Below the pieces are notes generated by a model. It was not told the origin of the DNA. It saw only the letters and a list, made by a program, of their open reading frames with translations, and made no database searches. This document shows positions 1 through 12,400 of a stretch of 64,000 nt of DNA, one piece after another (the stretch's first letter is position 1; each line of letters begins with the position of its first letter). The stretch spans positions 2,046,001-2,110,000 of the forward strand of contig NZ_LR594659.1 of NCBI RefSeq assembly GCF_901827155.1. The letters run 5' to 3'. The DNA comes from Variovorax sp. PBL-H6. GTDB lineage: Bacteria > Pseudomonadota > Gammaproteobacteria > Burkholderiales > Burkholderiaceae_C. Both the position numbers and the translations under genes were made by a program.

Positions 1-330
1 CCGGGTGCGCGCGGCATCATCGACCAGATGCTCGACGAGATGGGCCGGCAACGCAACATCATGGCGCGCTGCGCGCATTTCGGGCTCATCCCCGACATGG
101 TGGCGTCCAGCCTGCTGGTGCTCACCACCGGGCGGCAGTACTGCGAACGCTTCGTCGAGCGGCTCCCGGTCGCGATCCTCCCATGCCCGGTCGAGCTGCC
201 GCGCCTCATGTACTACCAGCTGTGGCATGAGCGCACCCATTCCTCCAGCTCGGCGCGCTGGCTGCGCGAGCGGACCAAATCGGTGGCCGCCTCGCTCCGG
301 CCCGCACCTTCCGCGGCCGGCTCCGGTTAG
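1..330 (+). CDS. LysR-family transcriptional regulator, C-terminal part (cut by window start)
   Basis: The frame is open from base 1 and ends at a TAG at 328-330. The 109 visible residues look like the distal part of a LysR effector-binding domain; the stretch reading LIPDMV, LVLTTGR, YCERFVE and MYYQLWHER is typical of the NodD/NahR-like branch of LysR regulators. The N-terminal winged helix lies upstream of the window, so DNA-binding residues cannot be judged. It sits 78 bases upstream of a purine permease gene on the same strand, so control of the purine block is possible but is only an inference from position. Confidence 0.8.
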   Translation, partial: PGARGIIDQMLDEMGRQRNIMARCAHFGLIPDMVASSLLVLTTGRQYCERFVERLPVAILPCPVELPRLMYYQLWHERTHSSSSARWLRERTKSVAASLRPAPSAAGSG

Positions 331-408
331 CCAGCCTCTTCTGCCACTCGCGCCCGGCGTCGCGACATCTCCCCAACGCCACGACTGAAAAGACTCGGAG
401 ACAACGCG

Positions 409-1788
409 ATGAACCGTACAGAGCAGGTGCTCGGCATGCCCGAGCACGACACGCCGACCCTCACCCCGCAAGCACACGGGCCCGCGACCGGCTGGACAGA
501 GCGCCTGTTCAAGCTCAGGGAGCACAACACGACGGTACGCACCGAGCTCGTGGCCGGCCTCACCACTTTCCTGACGATGGCCTACATCATCTTCGTCAAC
601 CCGTCGATCCTCGGCGATGCGGGGATGCCGAAGGACGCGGTGTTCGTCGCCACCTGCCTGATCGCGGCGCTGGGCACCGGCATCATGGCGCTCTATGCCA
701 ACTACCCGATCGCACTGGCGCCGGGCATGGGCCTGAACGCCTACTTCGCCTATGTCGTGGTGCTGCAGATGGGATTCACCTGGCAAGCGGCGCTGGGCGC
801 GGTCTTCGTGTCGGGCTGCCTGTTCCTGCTGGTCACGGTGTTCCGGCTGCGCGAGCTGATCATCCGCGGCATCCCGCAGACCATACGGCTGGCGATCACG
901 GTGGGCATCGGGCTTTTCCTCGCGATCATCGCGCTCAAGAGCGCGGGCATCGTGGCCCCGTCGAAGGCCACCTACGTCACGCTGGGCGACCTGCACACGC
1001 CGCAGGCCGTGCTGGCAACCCTCGGCTTCTTCCTGATCGTGGTGCTGGACCGCCTGAAGGTGCCGGGCGCGATCCTGATCGGCATCATCACCGTGACGGT
1101 GCTGTCCTTCTTCTTCGCGGGCAACACCTTCCACGGCGTGTTCGCGGCGCCGCCTTCGATTGCGCCGACCTTCCTGCAGCTGGACATCAAGTCGGCGCTG
1201 TCGGGCGGCATCCTCAACGTGATCCTGGTGTTCTTCCTGGTCGAGCTGTTCGACGCCACCGGCACGCTGATGGGCGTGGCGCGCCGCGCGGGGCTGCTGG
1301 TGCCGGGCAAGATGGACCGGCTCAACAAGTCGCTGCTGGCCGACAGCGGCGCGATCTTCGCCGGCTCGCTGCTCGGCACGTCGAGCACCACGGCCTACGT
1401 GGAGAGCGCGGCGGGGGTGCAGGCGGGCGGGCGCACCGGGCTCACCGCGCTCACGGTGGCGGTGCTGTTCCTGGCCGCCTTGGCGATCTCGCCCCTGGCC
1501 GGCGCCGTGCCCGCCTACGCCACCGCGCCCGCACTCTTCTTCGTGGCATGCCTCATGCTCAGGGACATCACCGAGCTCGATTGGGACGACACGACCGAGG
1601 TCATCCCCGCCGCAGTGACGGCCCTGACCATGCCCTTCACCTACTCGATCGCCAACGGCCTGGCCTTCGGCTTCATCACCTACGCGGTGCTCAAGCTGTT
1701 CACCGGGCGCGCCAGGCAGGTGCACTGGATGGTGTGGCTGATCGGTGGCGTCTTTCTCTTCAAGTTCATCTACATAGGAGGACACTGA
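409..1788 (+). CDS. NCS2-family purine permease (AzgA/PbuG type)
   Basis: This 459-residue membrane protein belongs to the nucleobase-cation symporter 2 family, in the adenine/guanine/hypoxanthine branch. Diagnostic segments are FLTMAYIIFVNPSIL near residue 60, the ALAPGMGLNAYFAY stretch near residue 105 and GTSSTTAYVESAAGVQAGGRTG near residue 325, which line the substrate and proton path in the family. It is full length and carries about 12 to 14 hydrophobic helices. The ATG at 409 is preceded by GGAGACAA. It imports purine bases across the inner membrane. Its position just ahead of a nucleoside-type ABC system and two purine deaminases supports a purine salvage or catabolism role; the exact base preference cannot be read from sequence. 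Confidence 0.9.
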   Translation: MNRTEQVLGMPEHDTPTLTPQAHGPATGWTERLFKLREHNTTVRTELVAGLTTFLTMAYIIFVNPSILGDAGMPKDAVFVATCLIAALGTGIMALYANYPIALAPGMGLNAYFAYVVVLQMGFTWQAALGAVFVSGCLFLLVTVFRLRELIIRGIPQTIRLAITVGIGLFLAIIALKSAGIVAPSKATYVTLGDLHTPQAVLATLGFFLIVVLDRLKVPGAILIGIITVTVLSFFFAGNTFHGVFAAPPSIAPTFLQLDIKSALSGGILNVILVFFLVELFDATGTLMGVARRAGLLVPGKMDRLNKSLLADSGAIFAGSLLGTSSTTAYVESAAGVQAGGRTGLTALTVAVLFLAALAISPLAGAVPAYATAPALFFVACLMLRDITELDWDDTTEVIPAAVTALTMPFTYSIANGLAFGFITYAVLKLFTGRARQVHWMVWLIGGVFLFKFIYIGGH

Positions 1789-1874
1789 ACCACAGAAAAT
1801 AATGCGATCGACCCATTTGAACAATTCAGGGGCGATTCAGGGCCATCGCGAAAACCCGGAAGCCAGGCACAGGC

Positions 1875-3413
1875 ATGACAATCCAACGACTCCAGCTATC
1901 GAACATCACCAAGCGCTACCCCTCGGTCGTCGCCAACAGCGACGTCTCGCTCTCGGTGGCGCCCGGTGAAACACACGCCGTGCTCGGCGAGAACGGCGCC
2001 GGCAAGTCCACGCTGATGAAGATCATCTACGGCTCGGTGAAGCCGGACGAGGGCAGCGTGGTCTTCAACGGCCAGCCCGTGAGCGTGCGCAATCCGCAGG
2101 AGGCACGGGCGCTGGGCATCAGCATGGTGTTCCAGCACTTCAGCCTGTTCGACACGCTCACCGTGGCCGAGAACGTCTGGCTCGGGCTGGACAAGAGCCT
2201 GACGCTGGCCGAGGTCACGCGCCGCATCGCCGCCAAGGCCGGCGAGTACGGGCTGGACATCGATCCCGCGCGCCCGGTGCACACGCTGTCGGTGGGCGAG
2301 ATGCAGCGGGTGGAGATCATCCGCGCGCTGCTGACCGACCCCAAGCTGCTGATCCTCGACGAGCCCACCTCGGTGCTGACCCCGCAGGCGGTGACCAAGC
2401 TCTTCGTGGTGCTGAAGAAGCTCGCGGCCGAGGGATGCAGCATCCTCTACATCAGCCACAAGCTGCACGAGATTCGCGAGCTGTGCACCGGCTGCACCGT
2501 GCTGCGCGGCGGCAAGGTCACTGGCGTGTGCGATCCGCGCCAGGAGAGCAACGAATCGCTGTCACGCCTGATGATCGGCGCGGAACCACCGCCCTTGCAG
2601 CACCGGCCGGTGCATGCAGGGGCCGTGGCTCTGCGGGTGCGGGCCTTGACGCTGGCGCGCGAGGACCAGTTCGGCGTCGACCTCGACGGCGTCTCGCTCG
2701 AGGTGCGTGCCGGCGAGGTGGTGGGCATTGCGGGCGTTTCGGGCAATGGCCAGAAGGAGCTGCTGTACGCGCTCTCCGGCGAGGACACGCGCGCCCAGGC
2801 CGGGATGATCGAGGTGTTCGGCCAGCCGGCGGGGCACTTTCGCCCACGCCGGCGGCGCGCGCTGGGCCTGCACTTCGTGCCCGAGGAGCGGCTGGGCCGC
2901 GGGGCGGTGCCTGCATTGAGCCTTGCGCAGAACATGCTGCTCACGCGCAGCAACGCGGTAGGGAAGGGCGGCTGGATCCGCACCGGCGCGCTGCAGCAGC
3001 ATGCGGGTCGGATCATCGAGCGCTTCAAGGTCAAGGCCGGCGGGCCGGGTGCGGCGGCGCGCTCTCTGTCGGGCGGCAACCTGCAGAAGTTCATCGTCGG
3101 GCGCGAGATCGACGCCGACCCGAAGATCTTCGTCGTTTCGCAGCCCACCTGGGGCGTGGACGTGGGCGCCGCGGCGCTGATCCGCGGCGAAATCCTCGCG
3201 CTGCGCGACGCCGGCTGTGCCGTGCTGGTCGTGAGCGAGGAACTGGACGAGCTGTTCGAGATCAGCGACCGGCTGCACGTGATCGCGAAGGGCCGGCTCT
3301 CCCCCTCGATCGATCGCGCCACGGCCACGGTGCCGCAGATCGGCGAGTGGATGAGCGGCCTGTGGAGCGCTCCGTCCAAGGCGAGGGAGCAAGAGGAGGT
3401 GGCCCATGTTTAA
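1875..3413 (+). CDS. BMP-type nucleoside ABC transporter, double ATP-binding subunit
   Basis: The 512-residue protein holds two fused nucleotide-binding domains, as in the RbsA/NupA-like ABC ATPases that work with BMP lipoproteins. The first domain has a clean Walker A (GENGAGKST, residues 38-46), signature LSVGEMQ and Walker B LLILDEPTS. The second has a degenerate Walker A (GVSGNGQKE), a signature SGGNLQKF and a Walker B region with Q where E is expected (VVSQPTWGVD), the usual asymmetry in this family. Its stop overlaps the first permease gene by 8 bases, which implies translational coupling. It energises uptake of a nucleoside, inferred from the BMP partner and the purine gene context. 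Confidence 0.92.
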   Translation: MTIQRLQLSNITKRYPSVVANSDVSLSVAPGETHAVLGENGAGKSTLMKIIYGSVKPDEGSVVFNGQPVSVRNPQEARALGISMVFQHFSLFDTLTVAENVWLGLDKSLTLAEVTRRIAAKAGEYGLDIDPARPVHTLSVGEMQRVEIIRALLTDPKLLILDEPTSVLTPQAVTKLFVVLKKLAAEGCSILYISHKLHEIRELCTGCTVLRGGKVTGVCDPRQESNESLSRLMIGAEPPPLQHRPVHAGAVALRVRALTLAREDQFGVDLDGVSLEVRAGEVVGIAGVSGNGQKELLYALSGEDTRAQAGMIEVFGQPAGHFRPRRRRALGLHFVPEERLGRGAVPALSLAQNMLLTRSNAVGKGGWIRTGALQQHAGRIIERFKVKAGGPGAAARSLSGGNLQKFIVGREIDADPKIFVVSQPTWGVDVGAAALIRGEILALRDAGCAVLVVSEELDELFEISDRLHVIAKGRLSPSIDRATATVPQIGEWMSGLWSAPSKAREQEEVAHV

Positions 3414-4560
3414 GCTCGAACCCCGTCCGCAGCTGTCGCGCTTCTGGAGCTACGGCTCGCCCATCCTGGCGCTGCTGATCACGGTCCTGATCGGCATGGC
3501 GCTGTTCTCGGCACTGGGCAAGGACCCGGTCCGCGGGCTCGCGGTCTTCTTCTGGGAGCCGATCAAGAGCGGCTATGCGCTCGGCGAGCTGATGGTCAAG
3601 GCAACGCCGCTGCTCATCATCGCGCTCGGGCTGGCCGTGTGCTTCCGCTCCAACGTGTGGAACATCGGCGCCGAGGGCCAGTTCGTCTTCGGCGCCATCG
3701 CGGCCGGGGGCGTGGCCCTGATGGCCGACAAGACCACGGGTCCGTGGATCGTGGCCGCGATCCTCGTGGCCGGCATCCTGGGCGGCATGGTGTGGGCCGC
3801 CATCGTGGCCTTCCTGCGCGACAAGTTCAATGCCAACGAGATCCTCGTGAGCCTGATGCTGGTGTACGTGGCGACGCTGCTGCTGGGCTACATGGTCTAC
3901 GGCCCATGGAAAGACCCGATGGGCTACAACTTTCCGCAGACCAAGACCTTCGAGGCGGTGACGCAGATCCCGCGGCTCATGAAGGGCTCGCGCATGAGCA
4001 TCGGGCTCATCATCGCGCTGCTGGGCGCGGCGGCGCTGTGGGTGTTCCTGTTCCGCACGCGGGCAGGTTTTGCGCAGCAGGTCGGCGGGTTGGCGCCGGC
4101 GGCGGCGCGCTATGCGGGCTTCTCGGCGCGGCGTGCGATCTGGATTGCGCTGCTGACTTCGGGCGGCGCGGCCGGCCTGGCGGGCGCGCTGGAAGTGGCG
4201 GGCCCGATCGGGCAGCTCACGCCCTACGTGCCGGCCGGCTACGGCTTCGCGGCCATCATCGTGGCCTTTGTCGGGCGGCTGCACCCGGTGGGCATGATCT
4301 TCTCGGCCGTCCTGATGAGCATGTTCTACATCGGTGGTGAGCTGGCGCAGTCACGGCTGGGGCTGCCCAAGTCGCTGACCGGCGTGTTCCAGGGGCTGCT
4401 GCTGTTCACCCTGCTGGCCTGCGACACGCTGATCGCCTACCGCATCCGGCGCAAGTCGGCGCCGAAGCCGGTGGCTGCGCCGGCCGGAACTTCGTCGCTA
4501 CAGGCCAACACGCCGCTCAACGCATCCGTGCCTGCACAAGCCACCGAAGGAGCCCTCTGA
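3406..4560 (+). CDS. BMP-type nucleoside ABC transporter, permease subunit 1
   Basis: A 384-residue inner-membrane permease of the branched-chain/sugar type (BPD_transp_2). Family marks include NIGAEGQFVFGAIAA near residue 86 and the FNANEILVSLMLVYVA segment near residue 142, which contacts the ATPase in relatives. It overlaps the ATPase gene by 8 bases and the next permease gene by a single base (TGATG), so the whole transporter is one translational unit. The C-terminal 30 residues are Ala/Pro-rich and hydrophilic and probably cytoplasmic. It would pair with the following permease as a heterodimer. Confidence 0.92.
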   Translation: MFKLEPRPQLSRFWSYGSPILALLITVLIGMALFSALGKDPVRGLAVFFWEPIKSGYALGELMVKATPLLIIALGLAVCFRSNVWNIGAEGQFVFGAIAAGGVALMADKTTGPWIVAAILVAGILGGMVWAAIVAFLRDKFNANEILVSLMLVYVATLLLGYMVYGPWKDPMGYNFPQTKTFEAVTQIPRLMKGSRMSIGLIIALLGAAALWVFLFRTRAGFAQQVGGLAPAAARYAGFSARRAIWIALLTSGGAAGLAGALEVAGPIGQLTPYVPAGYGFAAIIVAFVGRLHPVGMIFSAVLMSMFYIGGELAQSRLGLPKSLTGVFQGLLLFTLLACDTLIAYRIRRKSAPKPVAAPAGTSSLQANTPLNASVPAQATEGAL

Positions 4561-5480
4561 TGGAATCCTACGCACTCCTCCTGGGCTCGACGCTGAGCGC
4601 CGGCACCGTGCTCGCGATCGCGGCACTTGGCTTGCTGATCAACGAGAAGGCCGGCATCGTCAATCTCGGTGCCGAGGGCATGATGCTGTGCGCCGCCATC
4701 GCCGGCTTCGCCACCGTCGTGACCACCCACAACCCCTGGCTCGGCTTCGCGGCCGGCATGGCGGCCGGCGCGCTGCTGGCAGCTTTCTTCGGCGTGCTGG
4801 TCATCTGGTTCAACACCAACCAGTACGCGACCGGGCTGGCGCTGAGCCTCTTCGGCGTCGGCTTCTCGGCCTTCGCCGGCATCAACTTCGTGCAGGCCAA
4901 GCTGCCCGAGAGCACCAACTACGCGCTGCCGCTGCTCGGCGACATCCCGCTGGTCGGGCCGGCGCTGTTCCGCCATCACCCGATGGTGTATTTCGCGGTG
5001 CTGCTGACCGTCGGGCTGATCTGGTTTCTCTACCGCACGCGCGCCGGGCTGGTGCTGCGCTCGGTCGGCGAGTCGCCCGAGTCCTCGCATGCGCTGGGTT
5101 ATCCGGTGCGGCGCATCCGCTTCCTGGCGGTGATCGCCGGCGGCGCGCTGTGCGGGCTGGCGGGTGCGTATCTCTCGACCGTCTACACGCCGCTGTGGGT
5201 CGAGGGGATGGTGGCTGGCCGCGGCTGGATTGCACTGGCGCTGACCACCTTCGCCACCTGGCGCCCGGTGCGGGTGCTGCTGGGCGCCTACCTGTTCGGC
5301 GGGGTCTCGATGCTGGGCTTCCACCTGCAGAGCACGGGCGTCAACGTGCCCAGCCAGTTCCTCAGCATGCTGCAGTACATCGCGCCGATCGTGGTGCTGG
5401 CCCTGATCTCGCGCAACCCGGCCTTCATCCGCGTGAACATGCCGGCCTCCATCGGGAAACCCTTCTACCCCGGCTCATAA
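4560..5480 (+). CDS. BMP-type nucleoside ABC transporter, permease subunit 2
   Basis: A 306-residue permease of the same superfamily as its upstream neighbour. It has the shared EKAGIVNLGAEGMML motif near residue 30, which aligns with NIGAEGQ in the first permease. The start ATG overlaps the preceding stop (TGATG), giving coupled translation. About eight to nine hydrophobic segments are visible. Length is typical. Together with the ATPase, first permease and the lipoprotein that follows 47 bases later it makes a complete four-gene importer comparable to the known bacterial nucleoside systems Nup and Rns. Confidence 0.92.
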   Translation: MESYALLLGSTLSAGTVLAIAALGLLINEKAGIVNLGAEGMMLCAAIAGFATVVTTHNPWLGFAAGMAAGALLAAFFGVLVIWFNTNQYATGLALSLFGVGFSAFAGINFVQAKLPESTNYALPLLGDIPLVGPALFRHHPMVYFAVLLTVGLIWFLYRTRAGLVLRSVGESPESSHALGYPVRRIRFLAVIAGGALCGLAGAYLSTVYTPLWVEGMVAGRGWIALALTTFATWRPVRVLLGAYLFGGVSMLGFHLQSTGVNVPSQFLSMLQYIAPIVVLALISRNPAFIRVNMPASIGKPFYPGS

Positions 5481-5527
5481 TCGCGCTCACAATTGTTTCC
5501 GACAACATCCTTTGAGGATTTCCCCCA

Positions 5528-6697
5528 ATGAACGATATGAACAAACGTCTCCTGCTCAAGTTGGCTGCCGTGTCGGCGGTCGCCTCGGCCGCGCTCGTCG
5601 GCTGCGGCAAGAAGGAAGAGGCGCCTGCTCCCGCACCCGCCGCGCCGGCCCCGGCGCCGAGTGCCGCGGCACCGGCCCCGGCAGGCCCGCTGAACATCGG
5701 GTTCGCCTATGTCGGCCCGGTCGGCGATGGTGGCTGGACGTTCGCCCATGACAACGCCCGCAAGGCGCTCGAGAAGCAGTTCGGTGACAAGATCAAGACC
5801 AGCTTCGTCGAGAACGTGCCCGAGGGCGCCGACGCCGAGCGCGTGCTGCGAGACCTCGTGAGCCAGGGCAACAAGTTGATCTTCGGCACCACCTTCGGGT
5901 ACATGGAGCCGATGCTCAAGGTGGCGAACGACAACAAGGACGTGAAGTTCGAGCATGCCACCGGCTTCAAGACGGCCGAGAACATGCGCACCTACGACAG
6001 CCGCACCTACGAAGGCGCGTACATGGCGGGCATCATCGCGGGTGCGATGACCAAGAGCAACAAGCTGGGCGTGGTCGGCTCGGTGCCCATCCCCGAGGTG
6101 TTGCGCAACATCAATTCGTTCACGCTCGGCGCGCAGTCGGTCAACCCGAAGATCAGCACGAACGTGGTGTGGGTCAACGAATGGAACAACCCGCCGAAGG
6201 AAACCGAAGCAGCCACGGCGCTCATCAACGGCGGCGCCGACGTGCTCTTCCAGAACACCGATTCGCCTGCCGTGCTCAAGACCGCGCAGGAAAAGGGCAA
6301 GCGTGCCTTCGGCTGGGACTCGGACATGACGGCCTATGGCCCCAAGGCCCACCTGGCTTCGGCCGTCATCAACTGGACGCCCTACTACACCAAGACGGTG
6401 CAGGAGGTGCTCGATGGCAAGTGGACCACCGGCCAGACCTGGTGGGGCGTGAAGGAAGGCGCGATCGACATCGTCTCGATTGCCGAGGACGTGCCGGCCG
6501 AGGCCAAGGCCAAGGTCGAGGAGGTCAAGAAGGGCCTGAAGGACGGCAGCTTCTCGATCTGGAAGGGGCCGATCGTCGGCCAGGACGGCAAGGAGCTGGT
6601 GGCTGCCGGCGCGGCCGTCGACGACAAGTTCCTCTCGGGCGTGAACTTCTATGTCAAGGGCGTGGAAGGCAAGGTCCCCGGCGGCGACAAGAAGTAA
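5528..6697 (+). CDS. BMP-family nucleoside-binding lipoprotein
   Basis: This 389-residue protein is the substrate-binding subunit of the ABC system just upstream. The N terminus has Lys/Arg, a hydrophobic run and a lipobox ending LVGC with the lipidated Cys at residue 26. A low-complexity Ala-Pro tether (residues 31-56) follows, then a BMP domain starting at LNIGFAYVGPVGDGGWT, the usual first strand and ligand loop, where Asp and Trp contact nucleosides in relatives. A second in-frame ATG three codons later (5537) is an alternative start. A strong intrinsic terminator follows the stop, so the transporter transcript probably ends here. A paralog lacking the lipobox lies at 15599-16687. Confidence 0.92.
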   Translation: MNDMNKRLLLKLAAVSAVASAALVGCGKKEEAPAPAPAAPAPAPSAAAPAPAGPLNIGFAYVGPVGDGGWTFAHDNARKALEKQFGDKIKTSFVENVPEGADAERVLRDLVSQGNKLIFGTTFGYMEPMLKVANDNKDVKFEHATGFKTAENMRTYDSRTYEGAYMAGIIAGAMTKSNKLGVVGSVPIPEVLRNINSFTLGAQSVNPKISTNVVWVNEWNNPPKETEAATALINGGADVLFQNTDSPAVLKTAQEKGKRAFGWDSDMTAYGPKAHLASAVINWTPYYTKTVQEVLDGKWTTGQTWWGVKEGAIDIVSIAEDVPAEAKAKVEEVKKGLKDGSFSIWKGPIVGQDGKELVAAGAAVDDKFLSGVNFYVKGVEGKVPGGDKK

Positions 6698-6717
6698 GCG
6701 ACCCGATGGTTCGCCTG

Positions 6718-6746
6718 AAAGGGTTGCCCCGGCGGCAACCCTTTTT
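6718..6746 (+). terminator. Rho-independent terminator of the nucleoside ABC operon
   Basis: An 8-bp perfect stem (GGGTTGCC at 6721-6728 with GGCAACCC at 6734-6741) with a 5-base loop is followed by TTTTT and preceded by AAA, so three more A-U pairs can extend it. It lies 21 bases after the BMP lipoprotein stop and 19 bases before the next start codon. Confidence 0.9.
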
Positions 6747-6764
6747 GCATTCCACTCTTCTACG

Positions 6765-8820
<2,056 letters not shown>

Positions 8821-8859
8821 ATGCGTCCTCGTCTACCTGACGAAAACGATTTACGGGAG

Positions 8860-9246
8860 TTACAGCGGTTTGCGTGCGCGCCCAGTGCGGATCGCTTCCT
8901 TGCGTGCCTTCTGCAGTTCCTTCAGCTGCACGAGCTGACTCGGGCAGTCGGCGTTGGTGGCCACCAGCACGAACGGGCTGCGCCGCAGCGCCTCGACCGA
9001 TTTCTCGACATCGGCCGGCATCCGGTTCTTGTTGACCAGCCCGGCGGCGACGGCCGCCCTGGAGTCCTTGAAGAAGCCCTTTTCAAAGGCCGGGGTGCCG
9101 CAACGCGCCGCGATCACGCGATAGTCGGCTTCCTGCTGCTCTGCGGCATGGGAGGTCGCCGGCCGTGCCGTCTGGGCGTCCACCGGCAGGGAGATACCGA
9201 TGATTGACGCCGATAGAAGTGCTCCCAGTTCAACACGCGCTTTCAT
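8860..9246 (-). CDS. Small secreted protein of unknown function
   Basis: The 128-residue product starts at the ATG complementary to 9244-9246, chosen because it opens directly with a signal peptide (MKARVELGALLSASIIGISLPVDA, likely cleaved before QTA) and has AGGT 8 bases upstream. The mature part is short, charged and helical, with two cysteines (in RCGTPAFEKG and NADCPSQ) that could form one disulfide in the periplasm, and a Lys/Arg-rich tail. I do not recognise the family. It converges on the adenine deaminase gene and diverges from the cyclase gene. An upstream in-frame ATG exists but would bury the signal peptide. Confidence 0.6.
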   Translation of the reverse strand: MKARVELGALLSASIIGISLPVDAQTARPATSHAAEQQEADYRVIAARCGTPAFEKGFFKDSRAAVAAGLVNKNRMPADVEKSVEALRRSPFVLVATNADCPSQLVQLKELQKARKEAIRTGRARKPL

Positions 9247-9487
9247 GAGGACCTGCCGCTTCACGAACGCTGGAGGGTTCGTCATCGGCATGTTACTGCC
9301 GCATTGCAGGGGGTGCATGGCACCGACGTGAACTAGTGCCGGGAGAAAACGATGGAGTTGCGGATTCGCATCGGTGCGGGTGGCGCCAGCGCCACGCGCA
9401 TGCTTGGCGCCTGACCGGAAGCAAGACTTGATCCGGCGAGCCCTCTGTCGCCGGCGCACCCGTCTGGCTTATGCTGCCCGGTCCACC

Positions 9488-12400
9488 ATGTCGATGAAAT
9501 CACGCCTCAGCAATCTTCGCATCAGCTTGAACACGCGCCTGAGCGCCGGCGTGGCGGCGGTCGTGCTGGCCGCGACCTTTGCCATCGCAACCGTTGCCTT
9601 GCATCTTGTCAAGGCCAGCATGCAGGCGTCGATCGCCAATGAGGAATTCGCCCGGGTGACGGTCATTGCCGATGCGGTCGACCAGAAGTTCGTGAGCCGG
9701 AGAACCTTGCTGAAGGCGCTTGCCGAAAGCGTGCAGTCGCATGGTGTCTCCAACGTCGCGCCGCTTCAGGGCCTTCTGGAAAAGCACCAGTCCCTGCATG
9801 AGGCTTTCGACAACGTTGCTTTCATCGATCTCGATGGCGAGATCGTCGCCAACCTCAACGGAGCGCACAGCATCGGACGCGCGAATGTCAAGGACCGCCC
9901 GTATTTTGCTGAGACCCTGTCCGCCGGAGCCGGGGTGATCTCGGCGCCCTACGACAACCGAATCAACGGTCTGGCACAGGTCGCCATCACGCAGCCGGTG
10001 CGAAACGATGCCGGGCAGGTTCGCCTGGTGATCTCGGCGTCGATCAATCTGAAGGAGCGCAACATCCTTGGGGACCTGGCCGACGTCAAGTTCGGCGAAA
10101 CGGGCCACCTGTTCATTCTCTCCAAGGACGGCATCGTGATCGATCATCCGCGCCCGGAGCTGGTGCTGAATCGAGCCGGCGGCGAACGTGCCGGGGACTC
10201 CGAGATGGAGCGTGCGATCTCGGGTTTCGAGGGCACGATCGAGGGGTTGGACCAGGACGGCGCGCATGCCCTGTACGCCTTCAAGCGCATTCGCCAGGCC
10301 GACTGGATCCTCGGCGCCGTGTATCCGCAGAAGGAAGCTTTCGCGCACATCGACGCCATCGAGCGCGTGGCCTGGGGCGGCGCGATCGCGCTGGCCATGC
10401 TGGCGGGTGCGGCCGCCCTCGCCGTGGTGCGGGGGCAGCTGCAGCCGCTTTCGCAGCTGCACCGGCGCATGCTGGATGCGCAGACCGCCCCTGCGGAAGC
10501 CGTGGCGCCGCGCACCTATGTTCGCGACGAGATCGGCGACCTCTGGCGGACTTTCGACGAACTGATGCAGCAGCGGCGCGCCAGCGAGAAGTTTCTGCGA
10601 GACATCACCGACAACCTGCCCGTCATGGTGTCGCACGCGGATGCGCAAGGCCGCTACACCTTCGTGAACGCGCGCCTGTGCGAGAAGCTGGGCCGCAGTG
10701 CTGCCGACCTTCTGGGCCAGCCCGTGCGGGACGGACGCGGTGCGGACTCCAGCGTGATACCGGAGCGCTACCTCCAGCGCGCTCTGGCGGGCGAGCCCGT
10801 GACCTTCGAACGCCGGGGCTCCATCCGGCAGGGCGAGGAGCCGCGCTTCTTCCAGACCGACCTCATTCCCGACCGGGATCGGGCAGGCGCGGTGCGCGGC
10901 TACTACGCGATGACCTCCGACGTCACGGAGCGCAAGCGCATCGAGCTGAGCCTTGCGCACAGCGAGGCGCGGATCCGCACCATCGCCGACAACATCCCCG
11001 CACTGGTCTCGCACGTGGATGCCTCGCTGCACTACACCTTCGTCAATGCGCAGGTCAAGGCGCTGCACAAGTCGGACGCGTTGGTGGGCCAGCCGGTTTG
11101 GCAGGTGCGAGGCCCGTCTGGTTTCGCGGTCGTCGAGCCCTACTACCGGCGTGCGCTCGCCGGGGAGAACGTGATCGTCGAGAAGGCCGGTGATGCTGCA
11201 CTCGGGATCGGCGGCAGGACGTACAAGGCCCACTACATCCCCGACCAGGACGATGTAGGCATGGTGCAAGGCGTGTTCGCCATGACCTTCGACATCACCG
11301 ACGAGGTCAACGTCCGCAAGGCGCTGAGCGAGCAGGAGAAACGGCTGCGCGACGTCACCGACAGCATTCCGGCACTGGTGGGGTATTTCGATCGGGACGA
11401 GAACTGCCTGTACGGCAACAGCCGGGCGCGGCAGATGGCGGGCCTGGGCAGCGGCCCGCTCGACGGCGTGACCTTGCGCGCCGCGGTCGGCGAGGCGCTC
11501 TACGCGCAGCACCTCCCCTTTATTCCTGCCGTGCTGGCGGGAGAGGCGGCACGCTTCCCGGTCGAGGCGCCACTCCACGACCACCTCGGGTACTTCCAGG
11601 TGAACCTGATCCCGGACAAGGACCTGCAGGGTCATGTGCTGGGCTTCTACGTCATGACCTTCAACATCACGGCGTTGAAGGAGGCGGAAATGCTCCAGGC
11701 CGAGAGCGAGATGCGCCTGCGCACCATCACGGACAACCTGCCGGCACTCATCACCTACATCGACCGCGAGCGGAAGATCACCTTCGCGAACGGCACCTAT
11801 CGTGAGTGGCTCGGGCTCGATCCGGCCACGCTGGTGGGACACCACATCCGGGACATTGCGGGCCCCGAGCTGTACGAGTCCCGCAAGGCCATGATCGATC
11901 GTGCGCTGGCAGGGGAGCGCGTCGAGTTCGAGGCAGCCACCAAGCGGGGGGACTTCGATCGCGTCACCCACGTGATCTATGTGCCGGACGTCGGGGCCGA
12001 CGGATCGGTCCATGGGATCTTCTCGCTCAGCCTGGACATCACCGACCTGAAGGCAGTGGAGCGCAAGCTGATCGAGCTGGCGCGGGTCGACACGCTCACC
12101 GGCCTGCCGAACCGCCTCGCCTTCAACGAGTTGCTGCCGGCAGCGATCGCGCGCGCCATGCGCGCTCAAAGCGCGCTCGCGCTGATGTTTCTCGACATCG
12201 ACCATTTCAAGTCCATCAACGACACGCTCGGCCATGCAATGGGCGATGAAGTGCTGGCGGAGTTTGCCCGGCGCCTGCAGGCCAGCGTCCGAAGCACCGA
12301 CATCGTGGCGCGGCTGGCCGGCGACGAGTTCGTGATCGTGCTCGAGAAGCTGGAGAGGCCCGAGGCTGCGTCGACGGTGGCCAGGAAAGTCAACGCGTGC

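Noticed and set aside
331..408. Purine riboswitch ahead of the purine permease
   Set aside because: The 78-base leader shows no purine-riboswitch-like core or two-loop structure, and the leader is too short.
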